Shown here: piece by piece, positions 43,249-53,000 of the stretch
Layout of the letters: every line of letters starts with the position of its first letter
Position numbering within the stretch: position 1 is the first letter of the stretch
Assembly (NCBI GenBank): GCA_017461565.1
Contig: JAFTXQ010000004.1
Span: 231,160-295,159 of the forward strand
Length of the DNA: 64,000 nt
Source of the DNA: Oscillospiraceae bacterium
GTDB lineage: Bacteria > Bacillota > Clostridia > Oscillospirales > Ruminococcaceae
Direction: 5' to 3'
The notes under the pieces: model-generated
Told to the model about the DNA's origin: nothing
The model's input: the letters and a program-made list of their open reading frames with translations, nothing else
Databases searched by the model: none
Program-made: the position numbers and the translations under genes

Positions 43249-46206
43249 TTATTGGGTATCTGCGGCTTCGGAGTTTTTCTGCAACGTATCCTTGTCCCAA
43301 AGCTCTTCAAACGATTCTATGGTCATAGGCTTTGCAAAGTAATATCCCTGAACCATTGCGCAGTTTATGTCCGCAAGGAAGTCTACCTGCTCCTTTGTCT
43401 CAACACCCTCGGATATGACCTCCATATTCAGGTTTGCGGCAAGCTCTACAACTGTTGAGATGACGGCTCTGCCTTTTTCCGAGTTTACAGTGCCGTTAAA
43501 GAACTCACGGTCGATCTTTACGACATCTACGGGTATATCCTTGAGCATATTGAGGGAGGAGTATCCGCTTCCGAAATCGTCCAGAGACAGCTTGAAGCCG
43601 ATATCATGCAGCTTCTGCATGATTGCCAGCAGCTTTTCTGCATTCTCCATAAACACACTTTCGGTAAGCTCAAGCTCTATATACTCATAGGGTATTTCGT
43701 ACTTATCTACTATCTCTCGCAGACGCCAGATGTAGTCGTCATAGTTAAGGTGCAACCTCGACTGGTTTACAGAAACCACCACGGGAGTCTTACCCTCGTT
43801 CAGCCAGCGGCGCATTGCACGGCACACCTCTTCAAGTATGAAGAAGTCCAGTTCAACAACAAAGCCATTCTTTTCGCTTATCGGGATAAACTCATTGGGG
43901 AATACGAAGCCGAATTCCTTGCTGTTCCAGCGTATAAGCGCTTCGGCACCTTCTATGTGGCGGGACTTAAGTCCGTATTTCGGCTGGAGATAACACTCGA
44001 ATTCACGCTGCTCCAGAGCAGATGGCATAATGTTTTCGTAGTCTTTTTCTCGCAGCGCCTTATCACGGATAGAGCCGTCATAGAATGCTATTGATGAATA
44101 ATGCAGACCTTTAAGTGTTCTTTTGGCTATCTTACAGCGGTCAAGCGCTGCGTTTATATCGATGTCTCCGTTTCCGTCACGGCATTGACCCAATCTGCAT
44201 ACACCTGTGCTGAATGCTACGGGGTACTTAACAAACAGGCTGTTACGGCGGTCGAACTCATCGAAGATATTGTGCAGACGGGTGGTGATCTCCTGATCCT
44301 GTGTGTTCTTTATCACACAGGCGAAGTTGTCGTCTGATATTCTTGCAAACACCTCGTCGTCTTCGATGTTGTCGGAGACTGTCTTGTACAGGCGTTCCAA
44401 CAGTCTGTCGCCCTCTTCGTAACCCAGGCGGTCGTTTACGAACTTGAATTTATTGATATCAAACAATACCAATGCCCATTTTTCAGCGGAGGTCTTTCGG
44501 ATGAGCTTCTGAGTGTCCTCAATGAATTTTATCCTGTTTCTTCCGCCTGTAAGCGGGTCGATCTCGTTTGCACGCTTGCTTCTGAGCTTCACTATCGCCA
44601 TAAACAGGATCGCACCGGCTGCAATTAGTATGATCGTCGCTGCTGCAATATACACTACCTCAATGCGGACGGTGTGTAAGGACTCGCCCTTGTTTGCAGA
44701 GACGGATTTTGTGTAATATTCCACAAGTGCATTGGATTTGCCGACGGCTGTTATAGCTTTGCCAAGGATATTTGAAAGCTCGGCAGGAGCGTTCTCAACG
44801 TATGCGAAACATTCTTTGTGAAGATCGTTGCAGGTTGCTGCGATCTCGATATCGTTATATTTGTCGTTCAGCAGATAGATTGTCTCATAAGCATCGGCAC
44901 ACATACAGTCAGCATCGCCGTTGCGTACTGCTTCAAGGCACTTTTCTGTGTTTTCGTAAGGGAGCAGGGTCGCATTGGTGTATGTGCCTACGGCGTAGTG
45001 CGATATATCGTCACCGTTGTAAGGAATGGCGATCTTCATGCTGTTGCTGAGAACGGTTCCTTGTTTTGCGGCTATGACGATCGGAACATCATCATAGGAG
45101 GAGGATATGCGGAACTTGCCGAATGTCTCCATGCTTTCGGCGTTTACGCCGCCGCATATCGCCTGGACCTCGCCGTTTTCAAGCAGTCTGACGCACTCTT
45201 CCAGATCAGGACAGGAACGCAATTCGATCTCAAATCCTGAATAATCCTCTATGGCGTTGATGATAGTCTGGGTATAGCCTACTATATTTTGTCCGTCAAA
45301 GTCTTCGATAGAGCTTGCGCTTATATTGTAAGCAACCTTTATTAAGGGATTTTCTTTGACGAACGCCTTTTCTTCCTTGCTGTATGCAAAGCGAGGGGAA
45401 CCGTATTTTTCAATGTGGTTTTTGTATGTATTCTGTGCAAACGAGCTGTTTGACATGTGGATGCTGTTCATGGCAACGTTAAGCTGATTTGCCAGAAGCG
45501 AATCCTTGCCTGATACGAGGAAATAGCAATCCTTGGTGTCATACTGATATACTATTTTTTCACCGTTCCATGGGCGGAAAGCCTGCTTTATTACTGCATC
45601 TATCTTTCCGGAATTGAAATCCATCTGCATCTGAGCTTCGGTGCTGTATTCGATATAGTCCGCTTGATCTATATCTCCACGGATGAATGTGTTATCCGAA
45701 AAATACTTGCTTTGATTTTCACTGAGATAGCCTATTGTAGCTTTGTTCAGAGCCTGTGTGTCAAAATAGCTTATATCTGTCTCGGAGTTTTCGCTGATAT
45801 ATATCGCAGTATATTTTCTCATAAGTGAAACACTGCAAAGCTGTGGGATCGGAATTTCGTCCGCCGTTCTGGTCTTGTAATATTTGTCGATCAGATCCTG
45901 ATATTCTGCTGCCGATACACATGGGATGACATCTATTATGCCCTCCAGCAGCATATCTATCAGCTCGTCCGGGGTGGCTTCTATAAATGTGTAACGATGA
46001 CCTGTATGCTTCTGTATCTCTGCAAGATAGTCATAGGCGAAGCCGCTGTATTCTCCGCCGACCTTGCTTATTCCGAAATCGGGACAAGCTCCGACACGCA
46101 CCGTTTCGCCCTTGTCTGCTGCGTATGACGCCAAAGGAACAGAACATATCATTACAGCCGAAACAAGCAAAAACAAAAGTATTTTATTCAGCTTTCTCTT
46201 CAGCAT
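43249..46206 (-). CDS. Membrane cyclic-di-GMP phosphodiesterase with two solute-binding sensor domains
   Basis: A 985-residue receptor. A signal peptide (1-29) leads to two tandem family-3 solute-binding (amino-acid-binding-like) domains outside the membrane (about 35-265 and 285-510). One transmembrane helix follows (about 523-548), then a GGDEF-fold domain whose signature is SDDNF, i.e. inactive, and an intact EAL domain (GAEALIRW, VSVNQSRL, IELELTES, LDDFGSGYSSL, VKIDREF, SEGVET). It probably lowers cyclic-di-GMP in response to an external small molecule. AGGAG precedes the ATG, and a near-consensus promoter lies just upstream. Confidence 0.9.
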   Translation of the reverse strand: MLKRKLNKILLFLLVSAVMICSVPLASYAADKGETVRVGACPDFGISKVGGEYSGFAYDYLAEIQKHTGHRYTFIEATPDELIDMLLEGIIDVIPCVSAAEYQDLIDKYYKTRTADEIPIPQLCSVSLMRKYTAIYISENSETDISYFDTQALNKATIGYLSENQSKYFSDNTFIRGDIDQADYIEYSTEAQMQMDFNSGKIDAVIKQAFRPWNGEKIVYQYDTKDCYFLVSGKDSLLANQLNVAMNSIHMSNSSFAQNTYKNHIEKYGSPRFAYSKEEKAFVKENPLIKVAYNISASSIEDFDGQNIVGYTQTIINAIEDYSGFEIELRSCPDLEECVRLLENGEVQAICGGVNAESMETFGKFRISSSYDDVPIVIAAKQGTVLSNSMKIAIPYNGDDISHYAVGTYTNATLLPYENTEKCLEAVRNGDADCMCADAYETIYLLNDKYNDIEIAATCNDLHKECFAYVENAPAELSNILGKAITAVGKSNALVEYYTKSVSANKGESLHTVRIEVVYIAAATIILIAAGAILFMAIVKLRSKRANEIDPLTGGRNRIKFIEDTQKLIRKTSAEKWALVLFDINKFKFVNDRLGYEEGDRLLERLYKTVSDNIEDDEVFARISDDNFACVIKNTQDQEITTRLHNIFDEFDRRNSLFVKYPVAFSTGVCRLGQCRDGNGDIDINAALDRCKIAKRTLKGLHYSSIAFYDGSIRDKALREKDYENIMPSALEQREFECYLQPKYGLKSRHIEGAEALIRWNSKEFGFVFPNEFIPISEKNGFVVELDFFILEEVCRAMRRWLNEGKTPVVVSVNQSRLHLNYDDYIWRLREIVDKYEIPYEYIELELTESVFMENAEKLLAIMQKLHDIGFKLSLDDFGSGYSSLNMLKDIPVDVVKIDREFFNGTVNSEKGRAVISTVVELAANLNMEVISEGVETKEQVDFLADINCAMVQGYYFAKPMTIESFEELWDKDTLQKNSEAADTQ

Positions 46207-46261
46207 AATATTCTCCTGAAAATATAAAGATCGTAAGAAGGTTCTTACTTAATACTTATTT

Positions 46262-46290
46262 ATTATACCAGTTTGTGCATTAAAATTCAA
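46262..46290 (-). promoter_or_regulatory. Promoter of the membrane EAL gene
   Basis: Minus-strand TTGAAT (46290-46285), 17-base spacer, TATAAT (46267-46262). Confidence 0.78.
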
Positions 46291-46369
46291 TATAGTTGTG
46301 ATAAAATCTCAGATTAAAGCAAAAACAAATGCATTCTTTGGCTATTATACACAAAAAACTTGACTTTTT

Positions 46370-46398
46370 ATGACTCGTGAAGTATAATATATTATATC
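46370..46398 (+). promoter_or_regulatory. Promoter of the GH13 gene
   Basis: TTGACT (46370-46375), 17-base spacer, TATAAT (46393-46398). Confidence 0.82.
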
Positions 46399-46457
46399 TT
46401 GTTCCGCTTCGGCATCGTCGTAGTGGTGGATAATTTTCGTGCAGGAGATTTTTGTTT

Positions 46458-47780
46458 ATGAAATGGTATGAAAACGCAGTATTTTATCATATTTATCCCA
46501 TAGGATATTTCGGCTGTGAGAGAGTCAACGATCAGTGCTCTGAGCCGTCTCACGTTATTTTGAAGCTTATCGATGATATCCCTCATATCAAAGAGCTTGG
46601 ATGTAACGCTATATATTTCGGACCGGTGTTTGAGTCTGTGGCACACGGCTATGATACTATCGATTATACAAAAATAGACCGTCGTCTCGGTACTAACGAG
46701 GATTTTAAAAAGGTCTGCGACGCTTTACACGATAACGGTATCAGGGTCGTACTTGATGGAGTGTTCAATCATGTCGGCAGAGATTTCGGCGCATTCCGTG
46801 ATGTGCGTGAGCATAAGCTGGGAAGCGGCAAAAAAGACTGGTTCCACGTTCGTGAGGGCAATTCGCCTTATAATGACGGCATTTATTACGAGGGTTGGGA
46901 GGGCCATTATGAGCTGGTCAAGCTGAACCTTTACAATCCCGATGTAAAGAATTATATAAAGGATTGCATAACAGGATGGAAGAACGAGTTCGGTATCGAC
47001 GGTCTGCGCCTTGATGTTGCATACTGTCTGGACCTGAATTTCCTTAAGGAGCTGCGTGGCCACTGCAAGTGGCTGAGCGAGGATTTCTTCCTGCTGGGAG
47101 AAACGCTTCACGGTGACTACAACACATGGATGAACGATCAGATGCTTGACAGTGTGACTAACTATGAGTGTTACAAAGGGCTGTTCTCCAGCTTCAATGA
47201 CATGAATATGTTTGAGATTTCACATTCCATCAATCGTCAGTTCGGAAGCGAGAACTGGTGTATTTACAGAGGAAAGCATCTGTTCACCTTTGTGGATAAC
47301 CATGATGTTACGAGAATAGCTTCTATGCTTAAGGTCAAGGAGCATCTTCCCGCAATATATACTCTTATGTTCATGATGCCCGGCATCCCTGCTGTTTACT
47401 ACGGAAGCGAGTTCGGCGTTACTGGTGACAAGCGTGGCAACAGTGATGATATCCTGCGTCCCGAGTTTGACCTTGAAAGGATGAAGAGCGAGGGAATATG
47501 CGATCTGACTGCGCATATTGCAAAGCTTGCGGATATCCAGAAAAACCATCCTGCGGCTGCCGACGGAGACTACAACATGGTGCAGCTTACAAACCGTCAG
47601 TATGCTTTTTCCAGAAGCTGTGGCGGCGAGACGCTTATAACTGTGATCAATGCCGATGGCGCACCGTTCACTTTTGACCTTAAGCGTGGCGGCAAGGCTG
47701 TCGATCTGCTTGCCGATACAGAGGTAGAGATGGGGGGGCTTACCCTGCCTGCTTATGCCAGCATGGTGCTTAAAGTATAA
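46458..47780 (+). CDS. Alpha-amylase family glycoside hydrolase (GH13), cytoplasmic
   Basis: A 440-residue GH13 enzyme. The barrel begins NAVFYHIYPIGYFG, and the four conserved regions include VLDGVFNHVG, GLRLDVAY with nucleophile Asp186, LLGETLH with acid Glu215, and FVDNHD with Asp283. No signal peptide or starch-binding domain is present, so it should act on maltodextrins inside the cell (neopullulanase- or cyclomaltodextrinase-like). ATG 46458 has AGGAG ten bases upstream. dprA follows after 57 bases and a hairpin. Confidence 0.9.
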   Translation: MKWYENAVFYHIYPIGYFGCERVNDQCSEPSHVILKLIDDIPHIKELGCNAIYFGPVFESVAHGYDTIDYTKIDRRLGTNEDFKKVCDALHDNGIRVVLDGVFNHVGRDFGAFRDVREHKLGSGKKDWFHVREGNSPYNDGIYYEGWEGHYELVKLNLYNPDVKNYIKDCITGWKNEFGIDGLRLDVAYCLDLNFLKELRGHCKWLSEDFFLLGETLHGDYNTWMNDQMLDSVTNYECYKGLFSSFNDMNMFEISHSINRQFGSENWCIYRGKHLFTFVDNHDVTRIASMLKVKEHLPAIYTLMFMMPGIPAVYYGSEFGVTGDKRGNSDDILRPEFDLERMKSEGICDLTAHIAKLADIQKNHPAAADGDYNMVQLTNRQYAFSRSCGGETLITVINADGAPFTFDLKRGGKAVDLLADTEVEMGGLTLPAYASMVLKV

Positions 47781-47788
47781 TTGAGCTG

Positions 47789-47814
47789 ATCCCTTGCCCG
47801 TGTGGGCAGGGGAT
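47789..47814 (+). terminator. Hairpin between GH13 gene and dprA
   Basis: ATCCCTTGCCC (47789-47799) pairs with GGGCAGGGGAT (47804-47814) around a GTGT loop. The following sequence GCTTTA is a poor T tail, so it may attenuate rather than stop transcription into dprA. Confidence 0.5.
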
Positions 47815-47837
47815 GCTTTACAGTAGGAGGCCATAAA

Positions 47838-49031
47838 ATGAACAATGTTGAGGTCTGGTTATGGATACTGCTTGTTATGCTACCGCATAACAGCCGAACA
47901 TCGGCGATAATCAGCAGATATGGCTCGGCGCTGGAAGCGGCGAGAGCTATGCGTGACGGAAGGTGCGATGATCTGTCGGAGGCGGAAAAGCAACGTGTGG
48001 AAAGGACACGCACCAGAGAGGTGCGATCCCTTATCAGTGAATGTGAGCGTCTTGGTATCCGTATCGTTACTATGGATGACGAGGAGTACCCCGAAGCGCT
48101 TAAGACTATTCAGGACCCTCCTGTTGTGCTGTTTGTGAAAGGCGATCTGAAGCCGCTCAAAGACAGGCTGACATTATCGGTGGTAGGTCCACGCTCGCCG
48201 TCCGAGTACAGCAGAAAGGCTGCTGATGTGATATGCACCGAGCTTGTTGAGGATGGCTGTGCGATAGTCAGCGGACTTGCGGTGGGCATAGATGCAGTTG
48301 CACATCGATGTGCCGTCAACAAGGGAGGGTATACGATAGGCGTTATGGGCTGCGGACTTATGGTTAATTACCCGACAGAAAATGCGGAGCTTAAAAATGC
48401 CATACTTGAGTCTGGCGGTGCGCTGATATCTGAGCTGCTGCCATATACTTCAGTCTCGGCAGGGTATTTCAAACGCAGAAATCGCATCATTTCAGGGATT
48501 GCGGCAGGCACATTGGTCGTTGAAGCATCTTCACGCAGTGGTTGTCTGCTTACTGCGGAGCATACCGTGAAGCAGGGGCGTTCTCTGTTCTGCATACCGC
48601 CTCACGATATATTTGAGGAGCGCTATGACGGTTCTGCGGAGCTGATAAGAGCGGGTGCGGTGTCGGTCTTTGCTACAACGGACATATATGAGGAGCTTTC
48701 CGGGGCGCACGAAGGGGTTGCGCAGCTTTCGGAAAAGCGGAAGGCTGCTCCTAAGCCTGCTGCACCAAAGCCGAAGATAGCCTCCGTAACGGCAAAAAAG
48801 ATCGAAAAGCCTGCGGTCAAAGCGGCAGAAAAAAACATAGAGCCCGATATATCTCAGCTTAGTCCTGAGGAAGGGCAGATAGTGCTGCTTTTAAGAGAAA
48901 AGCCACTTACGATGGACGAGCTTATCGACAAGACTGAAAAGAAGCATGATGAAATATGTTCGGTAGTTCTGGGGTTGGAGCTTATGGATGTGATCCTGCG
49001 CAATCAGGATGGTACTTTTTCATTGAGATGA
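47838..49031 (+). CDS. dprA: DNA-processing protein DprA
   Basis: A 397-residue protein that loads RecA on incoming single-stranded DNA during transformation. An N-terminal helical SAM-like part is followed by the Rossmann core with VGPRSPSEYSRKAADVICTE, AIVSGLAVGIDAVAHRCA and FKRRNRIISGIAAGTLVVEA. A Lys/Pro/Ala-rich linker (about 300-335) leads to a C-terminal winged-helix domain. ATG 47838 has TAGGAGG upstream. No other competence genes are adjacent. Confidence 0.93.
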   Translation: MNNVEVWLWILLVMLPHNSRTSAIISRYGSALEAARAMRDGRCDDLSEAEKQRVERTRTREVRSLISECERLGIRIVTMDDEEYPEALKTIQDPPVVLFVKGDLKPLKDRLTLSVVGPRSPSEYSRKAADVICTELVEDGCAIVSGLAVGIDAVAHRCAVNKGGYTIGVMGCGLMVNYPTENAELKNAILESGGALISELLPYTSVSAGYFKRRNRIISGIAAGTLVVEASSRSGCLLTAEHTVKQGRSLFCIPPHDIFEERYDGSAELIRAGAVSVFATTDIYEELSGAHEGVAQLSEKRKAAPKPAAPKPKIASVTAKKIEKPAVKAAEKNIEPDISQLSPEEGQIVLLLREKPLTMDELIDKTEKKHDEICSVVLGLELMDVILRNQDGTFSLR

Positions 49032-49042
49032 AGAATATATTG

Positions 49043-49076
49043 AGAGCGTACACTTGTGGTGTACGCTCTTTCTTTT
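49043..49076. terminator. Terminator after dprA
   Basis: Perfect 11-bp stem AGAGCGTACAC (49043-49053) with GTGTACGCTCT (49059-49069), loop TTGTG, then TTCTTTT. Confidence 0.92.
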
Positions 49077-49078
49077 GG

Positions 49079-49282
49079 CTACAGCGCTGCGAAATGATCT
49101 TCTATCACGTCATAGATATGCAGTGGAGAGACGTCAAGTCTGTTCAGCAGCTCAATGAAGCGAAGAGTTTCGTTTTTGACGGAGCTGAAGTCGGCTATTG
49201 TTGTCTCTCCGCATACAAAGCCATAGGCGGTGTATACGATCCCGTCCTCGTTAGTCATTTCGGTTTCTGTCAGTTTCCACAT
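49079..49282 (-). CDS. Small DUF6514-like protein
   Basis: A 67-residue protein starting MWKLTETEM with IVYTAYGFVCGETTIADFSS and a helical end LLNRLDVSPLHIYDVIEDH. The pattern recalls the DUF6514 family of small Firmicutes proteins of unknown function; this match is from memory. AGAGGAACC precedes the ATG at 49282; a longer frame to 49384 has no good site. Confidence 0.65.
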   Translation of the reverse strand: MWKLTETEMTNEDGIVYTAYGFVCGETTIADFSSVKNETLRFIELLNRLDVSPLHIYDVIEDHFAAL

Positions 49283-49384
49283 GGTAGGGTTCCTCTCTGT
49301 TTTTCCTTTTCCCCTGGTGTTTCTGTCTCTGATATGATTATAGCAGATTTGCGTTGATTTTTCCGTTAACATTCCGTTAAGCAA

Positions 49385-49977
49385 GTGTTATTTGGGCTTT
49401 TTTCGATACATCTGACAAAATCAACAATTACAAAATGGAGATATTGTGTTGTTTATAACAAATAGTGTTAATATTCCTTAACGTAGTATACCAGAGAATT
49501 GCGTAGACGTTTTTTAAGTTACAGACACTCCTGAAGTTTTTCCACGATTTCAACAAGGTTTTCCACAGAAAAAAATGACGATAACGTGATAATACTGCCG
49601 TTTATGCAAACCGAATGTTGAAAACCGCAATCAAAATAGCAGCAATTCAACTTTTTCAACAACGATTTCAACAGTTTTCCACATTAAAACTGTTGAAAAT
49701 ATAATGCAGGATTTTATGCTTTAAACTTGCAGGCAGATCCCCGGACAATGCATTAGTAGTGTGAAAGTCTTTGTGAAAATGCAACAAAAGAAGGAACGAA
49801 AATCAAGCGTATCTTTCGTTTTTCCGTGTTTTTTGGCATAACTAAGCGCAAAAATGCTTATTTTGCATCAAATGAAGGGATCGTGGTGGAATTTGTTGTT
49901 ATCTTATAGCGCAAAAAATTATGCACAAATATTATTATATATAGTTATTCTATTTGTACAATATTGCAGTCTGATAA
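49385..49977. other. Non-coding A+T-rich region with DnaA-box-like cluster
   Basis: No gene is visible in the 712 bases between 49385 and 50096. Matches to the relaxed DnaA box TTWTNCACA are TTTTCCACA at 49559-49567 and 49675-49683 and TTATGCACA at 49919-49927; TTTTCCACG lies at 49538-49546. Related TTTTCAACA 9-mers occur at 49616-49624 (reverse), 49653-49661 and 49691-49699 (reverse), with shorter TTTCAACA at 49548-49555 and 49666-49673. Such arrays occur at origins and at DnaA-titration sites. dnaA and dnaN are not in this window. Confidence 0.5.
49666..49698. repeat. 33-bp inverted repeat within the DnaA-box-like cluster
   Basis: TTTCAACAGTTTT (49666-49678) and its exact reverse complement AAAACTGTTGAAA (49686-49698) flank CCACATT. 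The left arm runs into a TTTTCCACA box at 49675-49683. Confidence 0.75.
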
Positions 49978-50006
49978 TTGACTTTTTTTCTGTAATATAG
50001 TATACT
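49978..50006 (+). promoter_or_regulatory. Promoter of the zinc-ribbon repeat protein gene
   Basis: TTGACT (49978-49983), 17-base T-rich spacer, TATACT (50001-50006). The leader is about 84 bases. Confidence 0.82.
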
Positions 50007-50096
50007 AAATAATGGATTGTAATACTATTTCTATGCATTGCAATAAAGAAATAAGTATTGAAACGTACACACAAAAGTACGTCAGGAGGATAAAAT

Positions 50097-53000
50097 ATGT
50101 TTTGCGAAAATTGCGGAAAAAGTCTTATAAGAGGCTATCAGTTCTGCCTTGAGTGTGGTACTCCGGTGCCGCCCCAGCCTGCTGAGGATGAGCAGCCCGT
50201 TGCTGAAGCGGAAGCGCAGCAGGAGGGCATGCCTCAGGTCGAGCCTACTGCAAGCGAAGGCTCGCTGGTGTTCTGTCCGAATTGCGGTATGCATATGCAG
50301 CAAAGCACTGCATTCTGCGAAAAGTGCGGAGAACGTCTTCAGGCAAATGCTGCCGATGGCGGCAATTATTCAAATCTCCCGAAAAACGGTTCTGTTCCGT
50401 TGTGGAACACCGAAAGAGTGGACTATGGTTATGAAAACATGTCCGATGGAGATATCGAGCAGATCAACAATTTCATAAACGGCGGCGGTATTTCTGCTCC
50501 TGATTATGATTCAGCAAATGATTATAATGCACTCGGTGTGTCCGGCTATGATGCGCTCGGCGGCAGCAGCGGTATGGATTCTGTTGGTGCGGGAAGCATA
50601 GAGAACAGCGCGGCGGAGATAGAAGCGATCACTGCCCAGCTTTCAAATATATGTCAGTCATCAAGCGAAATGCCTGCTATCGGCGCAAAGGATAACATGA
50701 TACAGGACGAAGTGGTGAAGGTAGAGAACTTTGCCATGGAGGCTTCTTATGTGGATCAGGAATATGTCGATCAGGGCTCGCTTCCTGTTATTGAGGGCGC
50801 TTCGATGGAGTATGATCCCAACGAGCCGGAGCCTGAAGATCCCAATGCTTTTGTGATGACTCCAGAAGCCATCGAGGATATTACTCCGCAGTATGAGTCG
50901 GTTCCCACTTACGAAGAAACAGCTACATACCAGCCCGTGGCAGAGGAAGTTCCCGTTTACGAAGAAACAGCTACATACCAGCCTGTGGCAGAAGAGACTC
51001 CTGTTTACGAAGAAACAGCTACATACCAGCCCATGGCAGAGGAGACTCCCGTTTACGAAGAAACAGCTACATACCAGCCTGTGGCAGAAGAGACTCCTGT
51101 TTATGAAGAGGCAGCTACATACCAGCCCGTGGCAGAAGAGACTCCCGTTTACGAAGAAACAGCTACATACCAGCCTGTGGCAGAGGAAGTTCCCGTTTAC
51201 GAAGAGGCAGCTACATACCAGCCTGTGGCAGAGGAAGTTCCCGTTTACGAAGAGGCAGCTACATACGAGCCTGCGACAGAGGAGACTCCTGTTTATGAAG
51301 ATAATACCACAGAAAATATAGAAGAAGCTCCAGCTGCTCCTGCATATACGATCCCTGTATTTGGCGAGGATGACTCTGCCAACAATGCCGGAGAAGCGGT
51401 TTACAGTGGTTACGAGCAAGCTGCTTCGTTCTCTTCTGATATTCCGCTTTACAGCGATCCTGTTGCTGAAACAGAGGCTACTGCGATACCTGCATACGAA
51501 GAGCCGGTTGCTCCTGTGTATGAGGAGCCTGTGATGCCTGTTTACGAGGAAACAGCTGCGCCCGAATATGAAGTTCCCACTGCTCCTGTAAACGAAGCAA
51601 TACCGGCCAACGAATATCAGCAGAATGATAATGTCGGCATGGCTGCTATGGGGGCGGTCGGTGCGGCTGCAGCGTCTTATGACAGCGTTTCTGACAATTC
51701 CGCTTATATTACAAGCAACACAGCTGATTATGGTTATGCCGCAGCGGCTGCTCCTGCGCCTGAGACGGTATCTGAGCCTGAGGTGGATCTGGGTAAGCTT
51801 GTATACTGCCGTACCTGTGGACAGGATATGTATGAAAAGGAGCTTGTATGTCGCAATTGCGGCGCTCCTAAGCGTCCCGAATATGTTCCGCCGTCTGTCA
51901 GAAAGCAGAAGCAGAAGAAAGAGCCTTTCAAGCTGTTTGGTATATTCAGTATACCTGCGCTTGTCGGTATCGGAGCTGCTCTTGTGGCACTCACACTGAT
52001 AATCATGCCGTCTGTTCTTGGCAATAACAAGCCGCCTGTAAGCGGAGGCACATCCAATTCGACTGTAAGCGGCAACGAGCAGCTCAACGCAGGCGGAGGA
52101 ACAACTTCCAACAAGCAGGATGATCCTGTTGCTCCCGAGAGCGAGGATGCAGGAACAACTGCGCCTTCTTCTTCGTCTACACCTGAACAGACAGATCCCG
52201 TAGTCCCTCCCGAAACCGAAACAACAGAACCTGCTGATCCCGATACTGAGGATACGACGCCCGGTATTGACGTTCCTCCTGTTACTTCAACGCCTGCATC
52301 TTCTTCCACTCCTGCGTCGTCTTCGACAACTCCGCAGTCTTCAACGCCTGCATCTTCTACTACGCCAACATCCACTACAACACCGAAGCCCTCTACAACT
52401 CCTAAGACTTCTACAACACCTAAGACTTCTACAACACCTAAGCCTTCAACCACTCCTCAGCAGAGCACGACACATACTCCTTCTGCGACAGTGGTGAATC
52501 AGGATAAGCAGCGTGATAAGCTGATAGGTGCGTTTGAGACGCTTTCCGCAGAGGTTGGTAAGGTAGATCTGCTTGCAAGATCCACCATCACTGCAATTAT
52601 GTTCGACTCGAGATCTGCTGATACAGCAGGTAAGTCGTTCTATTCACGTGACCTTGCGGTATCGATGCTCAAGAATATCAAGAGCGGTAAGAACAGTGTT
52701 GCTTCTGCAATAAGCAGCGCTAAGCCGTCCTCGTCAGAGCTTATGACCGCATACAACGCACTGTGTTCACTCCAGGATAAGTACCTTTCTTATTGTGATT
52801 ATGTTGTCAATGCCACAAACTTTGGCAGCTATGAATCAAAGTGTGATTCTTATTTAAATGCTTATAACAATGCAGTTAAGACAAGCTTTGCATTAACAAA
52901 GCTTGAGACAAATGCTCAGACTACTGCCGACAAGAATGCTTACTATGCTTATGTTCTGGGTGAGGCTGTCACAGCAGTTGAAAATGCCGCTTCCGCATAC

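Noticed and set aside
49385-50096. Calling this region the chromosomal origin
   Set aside because: DnaA-box-like sequences are present, but no dnaA, dnaN, recF, rpmH or gyrB is nearby and skew cannot be judged from one window.
50904-51287. Possible CRISPR array
   Set aside because: The repeats are 48 bases, directly adjoining without unique spacers, and in frame within a coding region.
50661-51419. Long antisense frame across the tandem repeats
   Set aside because: Its Cys/Phe-rich periodic sequence is only the complement of the 48-bp repeats; the sense frame has zinc ribbons, RBS and promoter.
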